From positions 8,205,661 to 8,269,660 of the forward strand of contig OZ022591.1 of NCBI GenBank assembly GCA_963669155.1: a DNA stretch of 64,000 nt. The letters are read 5' to 3'. The notes beneath the pieces are model-generated. The model searched no databases. It saw nothing but the letters and a program-made list of their open reading frames with translations, and was not told the origin of the DNA. A program made the translations under genes and the position numbers. Below, in pieces: positions 25,553 to 35,600 of the stretch (positions are counted from its first letter, which is position 1; the number at the start of each line of letters is the position of its first letter). The DNA is from Arbacia lixula. Lineage: Eukaryota; Echinodermata; Echinoidea; Arbacioida; Arbaciidae.

Positions 25553-28081
25553 CCATTCACAAATACCACCAGAGTACCACGTAGCTGAATTGTGATCTCG
25601 TATCTGGATAAAAAAAAATAACTGCCTTTGAGACGGACCTGTTCACCTAACGTTGAACATGTTTTACATCCCTACTCACTGTGTTGTTGCGGTGTGCAGG
25701 ATGACGACGGGAAAGAAGATTTCGAAGAGGAGAAGCAAGAAGAGAAATGGATGGAGCAGTTGGAAGAGTCTGGCGCCCTCACCGATATCACTGAGAAACT
25801 CTACCCTCTCGTAGAAGAAGAGTATGACGACTACGGTGGGTAGACCGAGCTCGTGTCAGAAATTGATCAAATGAATATATATTTACCCTACAAAGTAACG
25901 TTAGGTACAATTAAAAGACATAGTATATATCATTTGAAATGGTGAGACAATCATACTACCGGAAAAAAGGTAACAATAACTGCGATAAAGGGTAGTATTT
26001 TATATCATTATGTCAGCCAAATCTGTTTGAAGAAAACACAGATATAAGTCTTTTCATTAGACTGTGATCAACGCACGTTACATGTGAGGGCTAAATTAGC
26101 TTATTTTGCAACTTAAGGAACAGTTCTTGCACTCACTCCATAACTTCACCATCCACACAACATCCCACTCCATACTTACCTTCTGAACACAATGGTCATG
26201 CTGAATGAGAGTATCTATCATTTTCGTTTCATTTCCTTCAGAAGACGACGACTCTCCGCGTTACGGCCCGCAGCGAACTTTTGCCGATGATCTAAACCAG
26301 CGTGCTAAGGCCAGAAAGGTAACGTTGATTTTGTTAAAGGCAGATACATGAAAGAAACGATTATAAGGGATGGTTTGATATTTATAAGAATCCGTCAAAG
26401 GATAACATAGTTATGAATTTTCACATTCGTAATTTTGTGACATCACTTGGTCTTCGGTTTGGCCGCTTGCTTTTCTAAACAAATTGAGTAATCAATCGTA
26501 TTACTACGGATAGTACTATTTGAACACATTTTATTGTATGACACGTCCTCTCTTTTCCCCAGCGGCTTCGTAAGCTCGGCGGTGCAACAGCCGACAGACG
26601 CAAAGTCTTCCTGTGTATCCAAACTCTGGAGAAAGGAGGCGTCTTCGTGAGTAGTACTACTACATGTACTTTCGGGCCATGTGTCATCTAGCCTTACAAT
26701 CAATCGTAACTACCATAGAAACAGCCAATTAGCTTTCAGGATTGTAGTTGTGGCCATCGACGTCAATCCTTTCGATACCCGAGACCTTCGCCTATAAATT
26801 AAAAGGTGCGTTCACATAAAAGAGCAATTTACAGCTGCCTCTTTTGGTCTATAGCCTCTCATGCTATTTTCCACGCAGCGGCAAACCAAGAAAAGGAAAT
26901 GTATGCATTTAACAACGTCAAGGCATGGGTCCTACTGTGTAGTAGGGTCCATGGTCAAGGCAAGCCAACATTACGTCAGTGAGGGGAAGCTCCCATGCAG
27001 GGCCTGATAAAATGGTCATTATGACAGGCGGCCCCGGGAAGCTGCTCTAGTCTGAACGCGCTCTTTGACCACAACGGCAGAGTTTGCCTTCTGTAAATGG
27101 GCCCGTCTGTAAATGACAACATAATCTACGCTCATCTGAGAACCCTTATACGTTTACACTGATAATTAGTATAATAGCCTGGAAACCTGTTCATGGTGCA
27201 AAAAGAGCGCAGTGACGACACGAACAGCCCACGACACACTACTTATCATCATGTTCACACTATTGATTAATCTTGATTCGATCATGATTATGTCTCACCA
27301 GGGATTAGTGGATGTGCTATTCAGCGAACAGCCGAGCCTGAGTCTAGTGAGTAACGGGGCGGAGTGCATGGTCATGTCAAAGCAGTTCTTTCTGCAACAC
27401 TCTACGGACGACATGCTACACAGGACAAAAATATCGGTAAGAACATGTGACCATTACGTGTTATTATGAATATATTGAATATATTAAAAAAACAAGATTA
27501 TTTTCTTTTTGACGGCTGCACTCATCTAAACTATATGTAAGTCTCAATTTCTCTCTCAAGATAGGTATCCTTAAATGGTAAAGACAGTACCCCTTTTGCA
27601 GACGAAATCAAAATATGAAAAAGCATTGCACGAACCACAAGTACATCATGAAGGCCCAGTTTGTGACGGAGGAAACTTGAGAGTGATGTAGAATTAACAT
27701 AGAGCAAGAAAGTCACATTACTTCGGAGTTTGCCTCTAAGGTTTCGCTCTCTTTTTGAATGTAAAGTGAAATTGGCGATATCCATCTAGTAATGACCTTT
27801 CGATAGAACCATCCCTTATGAGTTGAATATTCTGAAGCACATTTTAGTGCACGGGTCTACAGAGAATGAAACGTATTCTAATGCTTGTGTTATATTTCCT
27901 TCCATCCCAGATGATGCCTTTTGCGAAGGATGACGAGTTTCAGCGGAGTCTTGAGAACCAGCTAAGATGGGACGCCTACCGCTCACACACCATGCAGAAG
28001 ACTCTCCGCAGGATGCAGATGAAGAAATTTTACTCAGCCTCGGATCTGTCAGAGAGGGTCATCTTAGCCAACAGGAAGTGA
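15989..28081 (+). CDS. CNBD2: CNBD2-like cyclic nucleotide-binding domain protein, 17 exons
   Basis: Exons: 15989-16894 (3' end uncertain), 17662-17747, 19291-19390, 19865-19939, 20415-20577, 21040-21107, 21884-21967, 22422-22492, 22872-22949, 23411-23471, 23824-23899, 24496-24689, 25700-25835, 26242-26318, 26563-26646, 27302-27436, 27911-28081. All junctions after exon 2 keep phase; the product is about 850 aa. After a long basic N-terminus comes a basic helix, then a first cyclic-nucleotide-binding domain (exons 5-8) with the phosphate-binding cassette [16 protein letters not shown], which keeps the Glu and Arg that contact the nucleotide. A second, degenerate domain starts in exons 9-11, is interrupted by an acidic insert (exons 12-15) and resumes in exon 16. 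Mammalian CNBD2 (CRIS) is a cAMP-binding protein needed for normal sperm flagella; a similar role here is inferred. The longer N-terminus and the split second domain are unusual. Confidence 0.87.
16985..17170. repeat. (TTC)n microsatellite in CNBD2-like intron 1
   Basis: Long TTC run with TTCC variants; gives spurious poly-Leu and poly-Lys frames. Confidence 0.95.
17662..17747 (+). CDS. CNBD2: CNBD2-like exon 2
   Basis: Acceptor CTACAG, donor GTAAAA, entering phase 0 and leaving phase 2. Codes a basic amphipathic stretch ([19 protein letters not shown]...) as found ahead of the CNB domains in this family. The frame is fixed by the junction to exon 3. Confidence 0.8.
18635..18720. repeat. (CA)n microsatellite
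   Basis: CA run with periodic AAC interruptions in CNBD2-like intron 2. Confidence 0.95.
19030..19278 (+). mobile_element. Possible retroelement 3' end with AATCAAATC tail
   Basis: AT-rich stretch ending AATAAATCAAATCAAATC, the kind of short tandem tail seen at 3' ends of LINE/SINE copies. Related T-rich 3'-end-like sequences occur at about 43910-44005 and 50570-50690. Family not identified. Confidence 0.35.
19291..19390 (+). CDS. CNBD2: CNBD2-like exon 3
   Basis: Donor AAG/GTAACC. The acceptor is after TTGAG at 19290, or three bases later after CAG; both keep frame. Codes the linker containing [12 protein letters not shown] repeat tail (AATCAAATC) ends only about 15 nt before the acceptor. 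Confidence 0.8.
19865..19939 (+). CDS. CNBD2: CNBD2-like exon 4
   Basis: Acceptor CCTAG, donor GTAAGT, phase 0 at both ends. Codes [14 protein letters not shown]..., the helical segment just before the first cyclic-nucleotide-binding domain. Confidence 0.87.
20415..20577 (+). CDS. CNBD2: CNBD2-like exon 5 (start of CNB domain A)
   Basis: Acceptor CTACAG, donor GTGAGT, leaving phase 1. Codes the N-terminal helices and first strands of the domain, including [16 protein letters not shown], the typical beta-hairpin with its conserved glycines. A long GT repeat follows the donor. Confidence 0.92.
20610..20772. repeat. (GT)n microsatellite after CNBD2-like exon 5
   Basis: Begins about 30 nt past the donor of exon 5; imperfect GT run. 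Confidence 0.95.
21040..21107 (+). CDS. CNBD2: CNBD2-like exon 6
   Basis: Acceptor TTGTAG, donor GTGAGT, phase 1 in and 0 out. Codes central beta strands of CNB domain A, ending LLRGDSFG, the lead into the phosphate-binding cassette. Confidence 0.9.
21381..21855. mobile_element. TTAA-type MITE-like element, family A, copy 2
   Basis: Left end TTAAAGG; shares most of its length with 5186-5674. The right part (TTTCTTTCATATT ... TTTTATTGAAACC) is an inverted version of the left part. It stops about 28 nt before the acceptor of CNBD2-like exon 7. Confidence 0.6.
21884..21967 (+). CDS. CNBD2: CNBD2-like exon 7 (phosphate-binding cassette)
   Basis: Acceptor GGTAG, donor GTAAGG, phase 0. Codes [14 protein letters not shown] and following strands. 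The cassette Glu and Arg are present, so this domain could bind a cyclic nucleotide (inference). A TTAA-end repeat stops about 28 nt before the acceptor. Confidence 0.92.
21972..22236. repeat. (GT)n microsatellite after CNBD2-like exon 7
   Basis: Imperfect GT/GTAT run starting within 10 nt of the exon 7 donor, followed by a G-run. Confidence 0.95.
22422..22492 (+). CDS. CNBD2: CNBD2-like exon 8
   Basis: Acceptor ATCCAG, donor GTAATC, phase 0 in and 2 out. Codes the C-terminal helix of CNB domain A (DFMKIVMSG...). Confidence 0.88.
22872..22949 (+). CDS. CNBD2: CNBD2-like exon 9
   Basis: Acceptor CCGCAG, donor GTAAGC, phase 2 to 2. Codes [19 protein letters not shown]..., the helical start of the second CNB-like domain. 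Confidence 0.87.
23411..23471 (+). CDS. CNBD2: CNBD2-like exon 10
   Basis: Acceptor TCCCAG, donor GTAAGA, phase 2 in and 0 out. Codes [20 protein letters not shown], the beta strands before the glycine turn of the second CNB-like domain. Confidence 0.9.
23824..23899 (+). CDS. CNBD2: CNBD2-like exon 11
   Basis: Acceptor TTACAG, donor GTAAGT, phase 0 in and 1 out. Begins GSCSVLKQV, continuing domain B, then enters the insertion. A TTC repeat fills the following intron. Confidence 0.88.
23920..24402. repeat. (TTC)n-rich region in CNBD2-like intron 11
   Basis: Two long TTC runs (about 24105-24240 and 24358-24400) inside T/C-rich DNA. The 197-207 codon frames here are artefacts. Confidence 0.93.
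24496..24689 (+). CDS. CNBD2: CNBD2-like exon 12 (insert in CNB domain B)
   Basis: Acceptor CTCAG, donor GTCAGT, phase 1 in and 0 out. Codes an Arg/Glu-rich region ([19 protein letters not shown]...) with no recognised fold, lying between the two halves of the second CNB-like domain. Confidence 0.85.
24970..25196 (+). mobile_element. 3' end of a non-LTR retrotransposon (RT ORF C-terminus), 5'-truncated
   Basis: The frame ending at the TGA of 25194-25196 reads [17 protein letters not shown], one internal stop at 25020-25022, then [20 protein letters not shown] and [18 protein letters not shown]. This resembles the usual end of LINE endonuclease/RT proteins (G-R-x-R-x-x-W-x-x-x-I-x-x-W-T ... 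A-x-D-R-x-x-W). It is followed at once by a long GAT tail, as in RTE-like elements. Dead copy in a CNBD2-like intron. Confidence 0.65.
25194..25553 (+). repeat. (GAT)n tail of the retrotransposon fragment
   Basis: About 360 bp of GAT with scattered GAC/AAT variants, directly continuous with the stop codon of the LINE fragment. The long Asp, Met and antisense Ser/Ile frames here are repeat artefacts. Confidence 0.85.
25700..25835 (+). CDS. CNBD2: CNBD2-like exon 13 (acidic insert)
   Basis: Acceptor GTGCAG, donor GTGGGT, phase 0 in and 1 out. Very acidic ([17 protein letters not shown]...), probably disordered or coiled. It continues the insertion in domain B. Confidence 0.85.
26242..26318 (+). 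CDS. CNBD2: CNBD2-like exon 14
   Basis: Acceptor CTTCAG, donor GTAACG, phase 1 in and 0 out. Switches from acidic ([11 protein letters not shown]) to basic (NQRAKARK). Confidence 0.85.
26333..26455. mobile_element. Family A element, fragment
   Basis: Shares TTAAAGG, CATGAAAGAAAC, GGTTTGATATT, CCGTCAAAGGATAA and TTTTGTGACATCAC with the two longer copies. Sits in CNBD2-like intron 14. Confidence 0.45.
26563..26646 (+). CDS. CNBD2: CNBD2-like exon 15
   Basis: Acceptor CCCCAG, donor GTGAGT, phase 0. Codes a basic run then [14 protein letters not shown], where the beta-barrel of the second CNB-like domain resumes. Confidence 0.87.
27302..27436 (+). CDS. CNBD2: CNBD2-like exon 16 (degenerate second cassette)
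   Basis: Acceptor ACCAG, donor GTAAGA, phase 0. Codes [19 protein letters not shown] at the place of the phosphate-binding cassette. The Glu after Gly and the cassette Arg are both missing, so nucleotide binding by this domain is doubtful. Confidence 0.88.
27911..28081 (+). CDS. CNBD2: CNBD2-like exon 17 (C-terminus)
   Basis: Acceptor TCCCAG, phase 0, stop TGA at 28079-28081. Codes a basic helical tail ([20 protein letters not shown]...) ending VILANRK. A decayed copy of its 5' half follows directly. Confidence 0.9.
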   Translation: MMPFAKDDEFQRSLENQLRWDAYRSHTMQKTLRRMQMKKFYSASDLSERVILANRK

Positions 28082-28881
28082 CGTATTTCTTGCCATCCCA
28101 GAAGATGCCCCTCACATGAGGGATGACTGGTTCCATCGTATTCTTGAGAATCAGCCGAGATGGGACGCCAGCCGATGAACCCGGGTGCACCCCCGTGATA
28201 TTCTCGGACCCTTCGAAGGATCTTGGATAGTTTGAAAATTTAATTGACGGACAGAACAAACTCTAAGCGGGGATATGAAATACTGGCTATAGTATTGCGT
28301 TTTATGTGTTCTTGTTTCCTGCTTGCTCATGGATATAAATTTGAGTCGGGTAATATATATTTTCATACAATTTTATTATTTACCTGTTTCTCACGTGTTC
28401 ATGTGATGCTTCGCTCAAACATTACCATACTATGTACCTGTATTATACATTATTTATATATTGTATATGTTTTTATCAAGATAAATCTCAAAATGAAAAG
28501 GAAGAGACAATGGTAGCGATTATTGAAATGGTGCTGACTGGGCATGATGGGATGATGGTAGTGGTGGTGAATACATTGGTGGTGATGATTCCGTTTGCGG
28601 ATAGCGGTGGAGACATGATACTAGTTATTATGATGGTTGTAATGATGGCGATGGTATAAATGATGGTGGTGGTGGTGGTGATGATGGTCAGTTGAAACCT
28701 GACGGTGATTAATGCACTAACGACCATGAAATCAATTAAACTCAATTTAATTTCTAAAATGGAATGGTGGATTGAATAATGTTCCCATCACATGGCGTTG
28801 GCGATGGTGACAACGACGATCGCCGATTGTTATGATAGATGTAAAGTGGTAAGAATAAAATGAGTGTAGACAAATAGACAT
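28082..28881 (+). other. Probable 3' UTR of the CNBD2-like gene
   Basis: No coding potential. The first AATAAA on the plus strand after the stop is at 28854-28859; an ATTAAA lies at 28735-28740. The region starts with the partial exon-17 copy and includes GGT/GAT-rich sequence at about 28530-28690. Confidence 0.4.
28084..28181 (+). pseudogene. Decayed tandem copy of CNBD2-like exon 17 (5' half with its acceptor)
   Basis: Aligns with about 27897-27995: CCATCCCAG acceptor, GATGCC, GGATGAC, TCTTGAGAA, AGATGGGACGCC are shared in order and spacing. Read in the exon's phase, the copy stops after five codons, so it is not a working exon. Confidence 0.7.
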
Positions 28882-28914
28882 GGGCACTTGATCACGATAA
28901 CAACGTGGATATTC

Positions 28915-29021
28915 CTGCCCCCCCTCTCTCCCTTCCTCTCTCTCTCTCTCTCTCCCTCTCCCTCCCTCTCTCTCTCTCTCTCTCTCCTCCCCCCCTCTCT
29001 CTCTCTCTCTCTCTCTCCCCC

Positions 29022-29058
<37 letters not shown>

Positions 29059-29208
29059 CCCCCCCTCCTCTCTCTACCCTCACCTTGCTCTCTGGTCTGC
29101 ATTGTTGTCTTTACCCCTCTCCCACTTTCCCTTTTCATTTTTTTCTCGCTCATCTCTCTCTCTCCCCAAAACACAATCAACACATGACAGACATGTGAAT
29201 TGTGTGCA

Positions 29209-29256
<48 letters not shown>

Positions 29257-29285
29257 CCCTCTCTCCCCCCCTCTCTCTGTCTCTC

Positions 29286-29317
<32 letters not shown>

Positions 29318-29325
29318 CCCTCTCC
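28915..29325. repeat. (CT)n clusters
   Basis: CT-rich runs at 28915-29060 and 29211-29325 separated by CACACTTTCCC-type sequence with a repeated phrase (ACACAATC-CA). Marks the left edge of the simple-repeat-poor stretch. Confidence 0.93.
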
Positions 29326-29659
29326 CTTCCCCCTCTGTACCTTATCTGCATTGTTCTTTTCACCTCTTCCGCCTCATCTCTTCCTTCCCCGAACACAATC
29401 CACATATAGACAAATAAATGAGTGTTTGACACCAATCCATTTCAATACCAATATTTATATTTGTCTTCAGTAACAATTTAAAATAACAATTTACAAATTA
29501 ATGCATACTATATAATAAATGTGAACATATCAATGCAGTACATTCTCAGGATTAAGTTTCACATTACCACATAAAATCGGTAGGGCTTGTGCATAATAAC
29601 GAAATGAATATTAACGACATGCACCAATTCCTTCTTAATTAGAATTCATATAATCATTC

Positions 29660-32600
29660 CACCAATCAGGTTAATGTACCAACTTTATTGTAAGTACCCC
29701 CGTCATATAAATGGTAGAGTCTGTGCCTCTAAATACAGTACACATGTTTCTGAAATAGGTTCGTGCATTCCAATTTGCAGATGGGAGACAAGAAATCGGG
29801 ATGGGAAAAACAGACAGCAGAGAATATCATTCATCAAAATCATGATGACCCACATGAGACAAAGAACATCCCTTCAACTGCAATGGAATGATCTAGCTTA
29901 GTACACTTATGATTTAATATCTTGCACATTCCATTTCACAAATGGGTGAGATAGCTTCAGAAGAAATAAGGCACTGCATGGCATTGATCATCCATCTCAA
30001 TTACATCAAAACATAACATGATACAATCATCTTATTTGAATATAATCTGATAAAGAGGAAAAAACATCATCATGGAGATCAAAGACCATTGCAATAAAAG
30101 AAAAATCAAACAAAACAAGTTGATTTCCGCGGATAGAATTATCCAGACATTTCACCCGTTTCTCGCCATTTACCAGAATAGATTCGCCATTCTATTCCTT
30201 CATTAATTATCACCTGCAATTCTTTGGTAATGATTATTGCAAATAATGTGGCACTGTGAATTATCCACACAAAAGGAACACCACTGCACACTTATCCAAA
30301 ATATACACACGTCTCTCTCTCTCTCTCCCCAGTGCGATATGATAATGATGTACCTGGCATCCAGGAATCATTTGGATGAAGCAATACTAGTACCAACACC
30401 AACACCAGTGCTAGTACAATAGAATACTCCTTAGTATGAAAGACTCCTAAGTATGCACAAGCCTATACTCATTATAACATGGGAGGCTGCTTGAAGGTTT
30501 CAAAGTGCTCAACAAGTTTTCTGATATCCACGTTTTTTACATACACACCATGTAGCAATGAAGGATACCTAGCGTTAGACTTGGTACTAGTATTGGCTGC
30601 GATATTAGATTTGTGTCATGAAACCAACACTAATATGTTTGATTAAACCGGGCTATTTAACGATCATAGAAGCATTTACACCGTCTCATTAAAACAGTTT
30701 ACATTGCATTGATATTCCTTGGCAGCGTTTCAAACAAAATGTCCATGCTTATCACAACATTATCATCTTCATAAGCACTCACACATCCAATGGAAGTACT
30801 GTATACTACGTGAGGAAAAAACACACACATACGGAACAAACAGATAACAACGACAAGCAAAGTACAACGGAAAATGAAAGATGAGGCGAAACAATTCCCT
30901 GATATGTAACATAATATCTAACGTTACACAGCGAGGCGCAACTTTACAGTGCAATAAATCAGGTGTTGGGGCAAACGGCCAATCTAGGTATAGGATTTTA
31001 TCATATTCATATATGAGGAGAGCTTTCCAAATATATGCTTTTAAAAGAAATTATACTGGAAATCTGTATTTATGCCTGTGTAGATGTAGTCTTTTTTACC
31101 ATATGTAGAGTTAGCTTCATTCAAATACACGTCTCATGTTGACACCTGAATATTACTATGATAATATCACATTCTGTGACAAAGTTAGCTCTCAAAAGGT
31201 GAAATACTGAGCAAAATTCCAAAGAATTACACAAGTTTCATACCAACAATTGCTATGATACTTAAATAGGACACACACACACTATACAATAGATTAATTA
31301 CGATGTGAATAACGCGAAATAAATGTACATGGTACTGTTCTATTCATAAAAGCTCTGTAAATAGTTTGGCAAGCTATTTAAATCACACTGTTTGTTTCTT
31401 TACAAGCAGGCAGGCTTCGAATTCTGACATAAAATATTTGGAATAAACCTTCGAGGCAAGCAATACGTATCATCATTCTTCTCTAAGATTCACAAATACC
31501 TCATAACTTCCTTCTTCTTAATAGTTCATTTTCGCTTGAATGTGGAGCAAAACTTACATGTAAAATGTGCATTCTTGTAAAAAAAAAATTGTCAATTCTC
31601 ACCAAACAAACACTCTTTAACTGCAACCACCCCTCCCCCCCCCCACAACCACCCAAAGAAAAAATATATAACCCCTTTCCAAGCTACAAGCCTTACAGTA
31701 TGTTAAATAAATACTAAACAGCAGTTCGACAGATAGACATGACTTCTGAAAAGATCAGCTAAATCACATAAATGAAACATCTTGTGTCGAGTCGACTCGT
31801 CTCTCAACACTAACTTGGCACAAATTTACAATGTACAATCATGACATTGCTGCATGTACTTCACAGAAATCTATCCACACTTAACAATCAATTGATCATT
31901 TTCGTTATGAATGCACATTTTACGCACGTCGTTCAAACAATATGTTACAAAGGTAACCCCAAAGCTTGTCCGAGGTTTGTCCGTATTGCAACGACTAATA
32001 TATTCACTATGTATTCCACCCACAAATCACAAAACACAAGTGAATGTAATAACGCCTTGCTACGCAGTTAGGTGGAAAGTTGTGACTTCATTACCAAAAG
32101 CTCTTATTGATGAAACGGAGGGAACATAAGGTGGATTGCTAGTATATACAAATCAATGCCCATGTTCGATTCTCATGATGAAAACAGCAAATTGACTACT
32201 CCTACAACCACAGATTATGAAATCAAAACATTATGATCATAATTTCTAATAAAAACTTGATAGTTACTGTAAAGATGTCATTGTACTTACATTGCAGGCT
32301 GTGAGGTATGCCATTGAAAATAGACAACTGAAGTGAAAAATTGGTATAAAAAAACTCCATGTAGCTATACACTTCACAATATAGTTCTTCGCAACTGAAA
32401 TTGAAATAAAACTCCAAACATTATTATTCAAGTGTGACTCACAATCATAATCATAATAATAATCATTATTTGGGGGATTATTGTTACATTCTACAATAAC
32501 ATATTCCATTCTTTTTGTGATTTCATGCTTATATTTATAGTGCAATGTAATAACTCATCAGAGTGAGGACTTCTCTAACACACATCTATCGATCAAAATC

Positions 32601-35600
32601 CCTGCACTTCAAATGAAAATTCAAATGTAATTCGCATATACATTCCATTGGCAATATTGAGAGTGTGTTGCACAATAGGTTTTTGAAACAAGTTCAAACA
32701 TATTTACATACTTTCAATGAAAATAAGATGCATATGTTGTACAAATGTTAAAAAATATGAAAAGAAAATGGAGAAATATATTAAGCTCTTTACCACAAGC
32801 CTTTGTTTGGTTTCATTCAACTTTTGTATACACACTAAAAGTCAAGCTTTCATTGCATGTAATCTTGGTATTTTACTGAGTGATTATCTGCATAATCTTG
32901 ACCCAGTGCCTGTAATCATGCCTAGACAAGGGAAAATCCCCATGCAATGGAGATGGTGCACATATGTGCATGAAACATTCTTATCTCCTGCGATCAGGGC
33001 TACAATTGTAACAGCCTTGATAATTTGGTCAAAGAACTGTGATAGAAACAGACCTACATGTTTTTTTTTTAAATGTGAAAGCTGAACAAAGAACTCCTGA
33101 AGTTAAACAAGACTGAGAAAGGAAAGTGAGAATCATAAGTTAATGGGCTTAAATGAAACTCTGTTTGCAAAGACTGCAAGAACATTCACAGGAAGCTTAA
33201 TATAAGCACTCCTGTGTATTCATGCAATCATGATATATACATTTGTATTCAGATCTAGCAAAGAGAAAGCTAAAGTTAACTCCTACCATGCTTCTTCAAA
33301 GACTTCATGTCTTAAGAATTCAGCAGGGGTTCATCCAAAAATAATAAGCTTAAATAAACATGAAATATGCTCTCGAAAATCACTGCAGTAATATAATATT
33401 ACCAACAGAAACCCCTGAAATAAAATTTTGAGAAATACATGCAACTTCGCCAAAAATGTATTGATGAGCTATTTAAGTTAGTTTTGCCTGCTTTGAGCTG
33501 CATTTCACAGACAATATTAAGCATCGAAAGATGTGCTTGGAAGTTGAAAATTGAGTCCGGTTTCTGAGTTCTTGTTCTAAGCAACAGACACTACAATGTT
33601 CAAAATGTACAACCATACTTCTGTGATAACCACACTATTGTGTTCCGCAGTGGAATGTAAACATGTTTATACAGCCATTACATTACAGACCTTTCAGCAA
33701 CAAGACTTGGGTCTCATTTTCACACATCCTTTTACTATTCTTGTATCAGTTGGACATTAGTATACTGCACAAATATGCATTTACTGAAGGAAAGTTAGTA
33801 TCTTTATCTCATATTTAGTACCAAATAAGTTTGTGGAGGTAACCTCTCAGACATCCAGTACTTGATAACACATAGATCGATTTTTCCTTCTATCGATTTA
33901 TATGTAAGAATAAATCAACTCGTAAGAAAGATTTGTAACAGCAATGACATGAAACGAATGTCACTGTAGTGTATGCCAAGCAGGTACATATCATATCACA
34001 TATGAGGTACATATCACAACACAGAATATATTAACCGCGCAGAGCAATCCTTGAAATCAGAATGTAGGTAGCGAAATAGGTGGGTATTTTCTTATCGTTC
34101 ACTTCATGCAGACAAGTTTGGTAAGATGATAATAGAAGAAAAATGATGCATCATTCCAAGGAGATGATATCAACATCTAACTCTTGAAATATTCCTTTCA
34201 CAATACTGATAAGAAGCTAGTATACATCTGTGTGTGAAAAGCTGGCTTCTGACACACATGACCGGAAAATAATCATGCATATCAATCATATGACACCAGC
34301 AACCACACACATGATATATTTCACATACTTGTGTCATATTAATTAAATGTTTCTTTAGTTATACCATAAAAAAATCACGCTCATTTTCTGCTATCTGCAT
34401 AGCAACATTATAGAATGATCATAAACAATTCTTGTTGTATGTGTAAACTATATATACAAATGATTCCAAATCAAGCTTCATATAACAAATCATCAGTAGG
34501 ATCATGTTTGCTGTCAGCTTAATCAGTGAAACAAATTGTGCATTGAAAGATAAATTATGTGTCTAAATAATTAGACAAGTCTATATACAAATATCGTCAG
34601 AAATGAGAACCATTCATTCATTGTCACAATGATGTAATCCTTAGGAACAAATATATGTTCTCGCTCACCTATTCTGGGCGCTTGATTACATTTGAGAATC
34701 TCACACATCACACCCACCCACCCACCCACACCCACACCCTCACACACACACATTTCATCTGTATCATCTCCACATCACCACTGTTATCTCATCAGAACTA
34801 GTCATAATCATTTGGCGATCATAATGACTGTTGTATTCTCTTTGTTCTTCCCTTGCATTCACCTCGCTCTCCCCTAGCCTCTCTTCCCCACTGACACCTC
34901 CTTCCCCCCTCTCCCACCCTCTCCGTCATTTCATTTGCTGCACGCACCAAAACAGTCATCATCAAAAAGACAGAAGACTGGAATATCAAGTGCTGTAGTG
35001 ATTAAGACCAACTCAAAACATCAAGCCACAATAAACACATTTCGCGCAATTGGGACACACACGATGGAACAATCTCTACGACAAACAACGCTATAGATTG
35101 CCCTGAGCCATGTTGCAGATAGGTCTTCAATTATTGTAACTTACCACCAATGGTAACTACCATGGCAACAGGTACAATAATAAAGCTCATTGGCTGTTGT
35201 CCTGGTAGTTACCACTGATGTTAAGTTACAATAATTGAAAACCTCGATGCAATATGGTCCAGGTTTGTGTACTACTACAGAGGAGTGAGTAGCAATTCTA
35301 TCATGAATATCATGTTGATTGCAAACTCCACCACATACTAGAAGGCTACCCGATCCATATCAATTATGGTAGAGCTGATGTACCAAACATAATGAGCGAG
35401 TGCCAGAGGAATTTTCCTCTATCGCCCTAGATAGATACCTATATTTGAATGAGGTCCAATTGATGACAACATCCTCTTCAAGCTAGAAGTCCATCATCAC
35501 CAAATCGATCGTGGTATAGCTGCTGTAACAACTATTTTGGACTAGTGTGGATGAATTAATCTCCCTCATCCAAGACCATACCTTAATTTTGTGATTAAAC

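Noticed and set aside
25014-25588. Asp-, Met- and antisense Ser/Ile-rich frames
   Set aside because: GAT repeat tail of a LINE fragment.
28830-29473. 201-codon Arg/Glu frame and Leu-Ser frames
   Set aside because: CT repeats.
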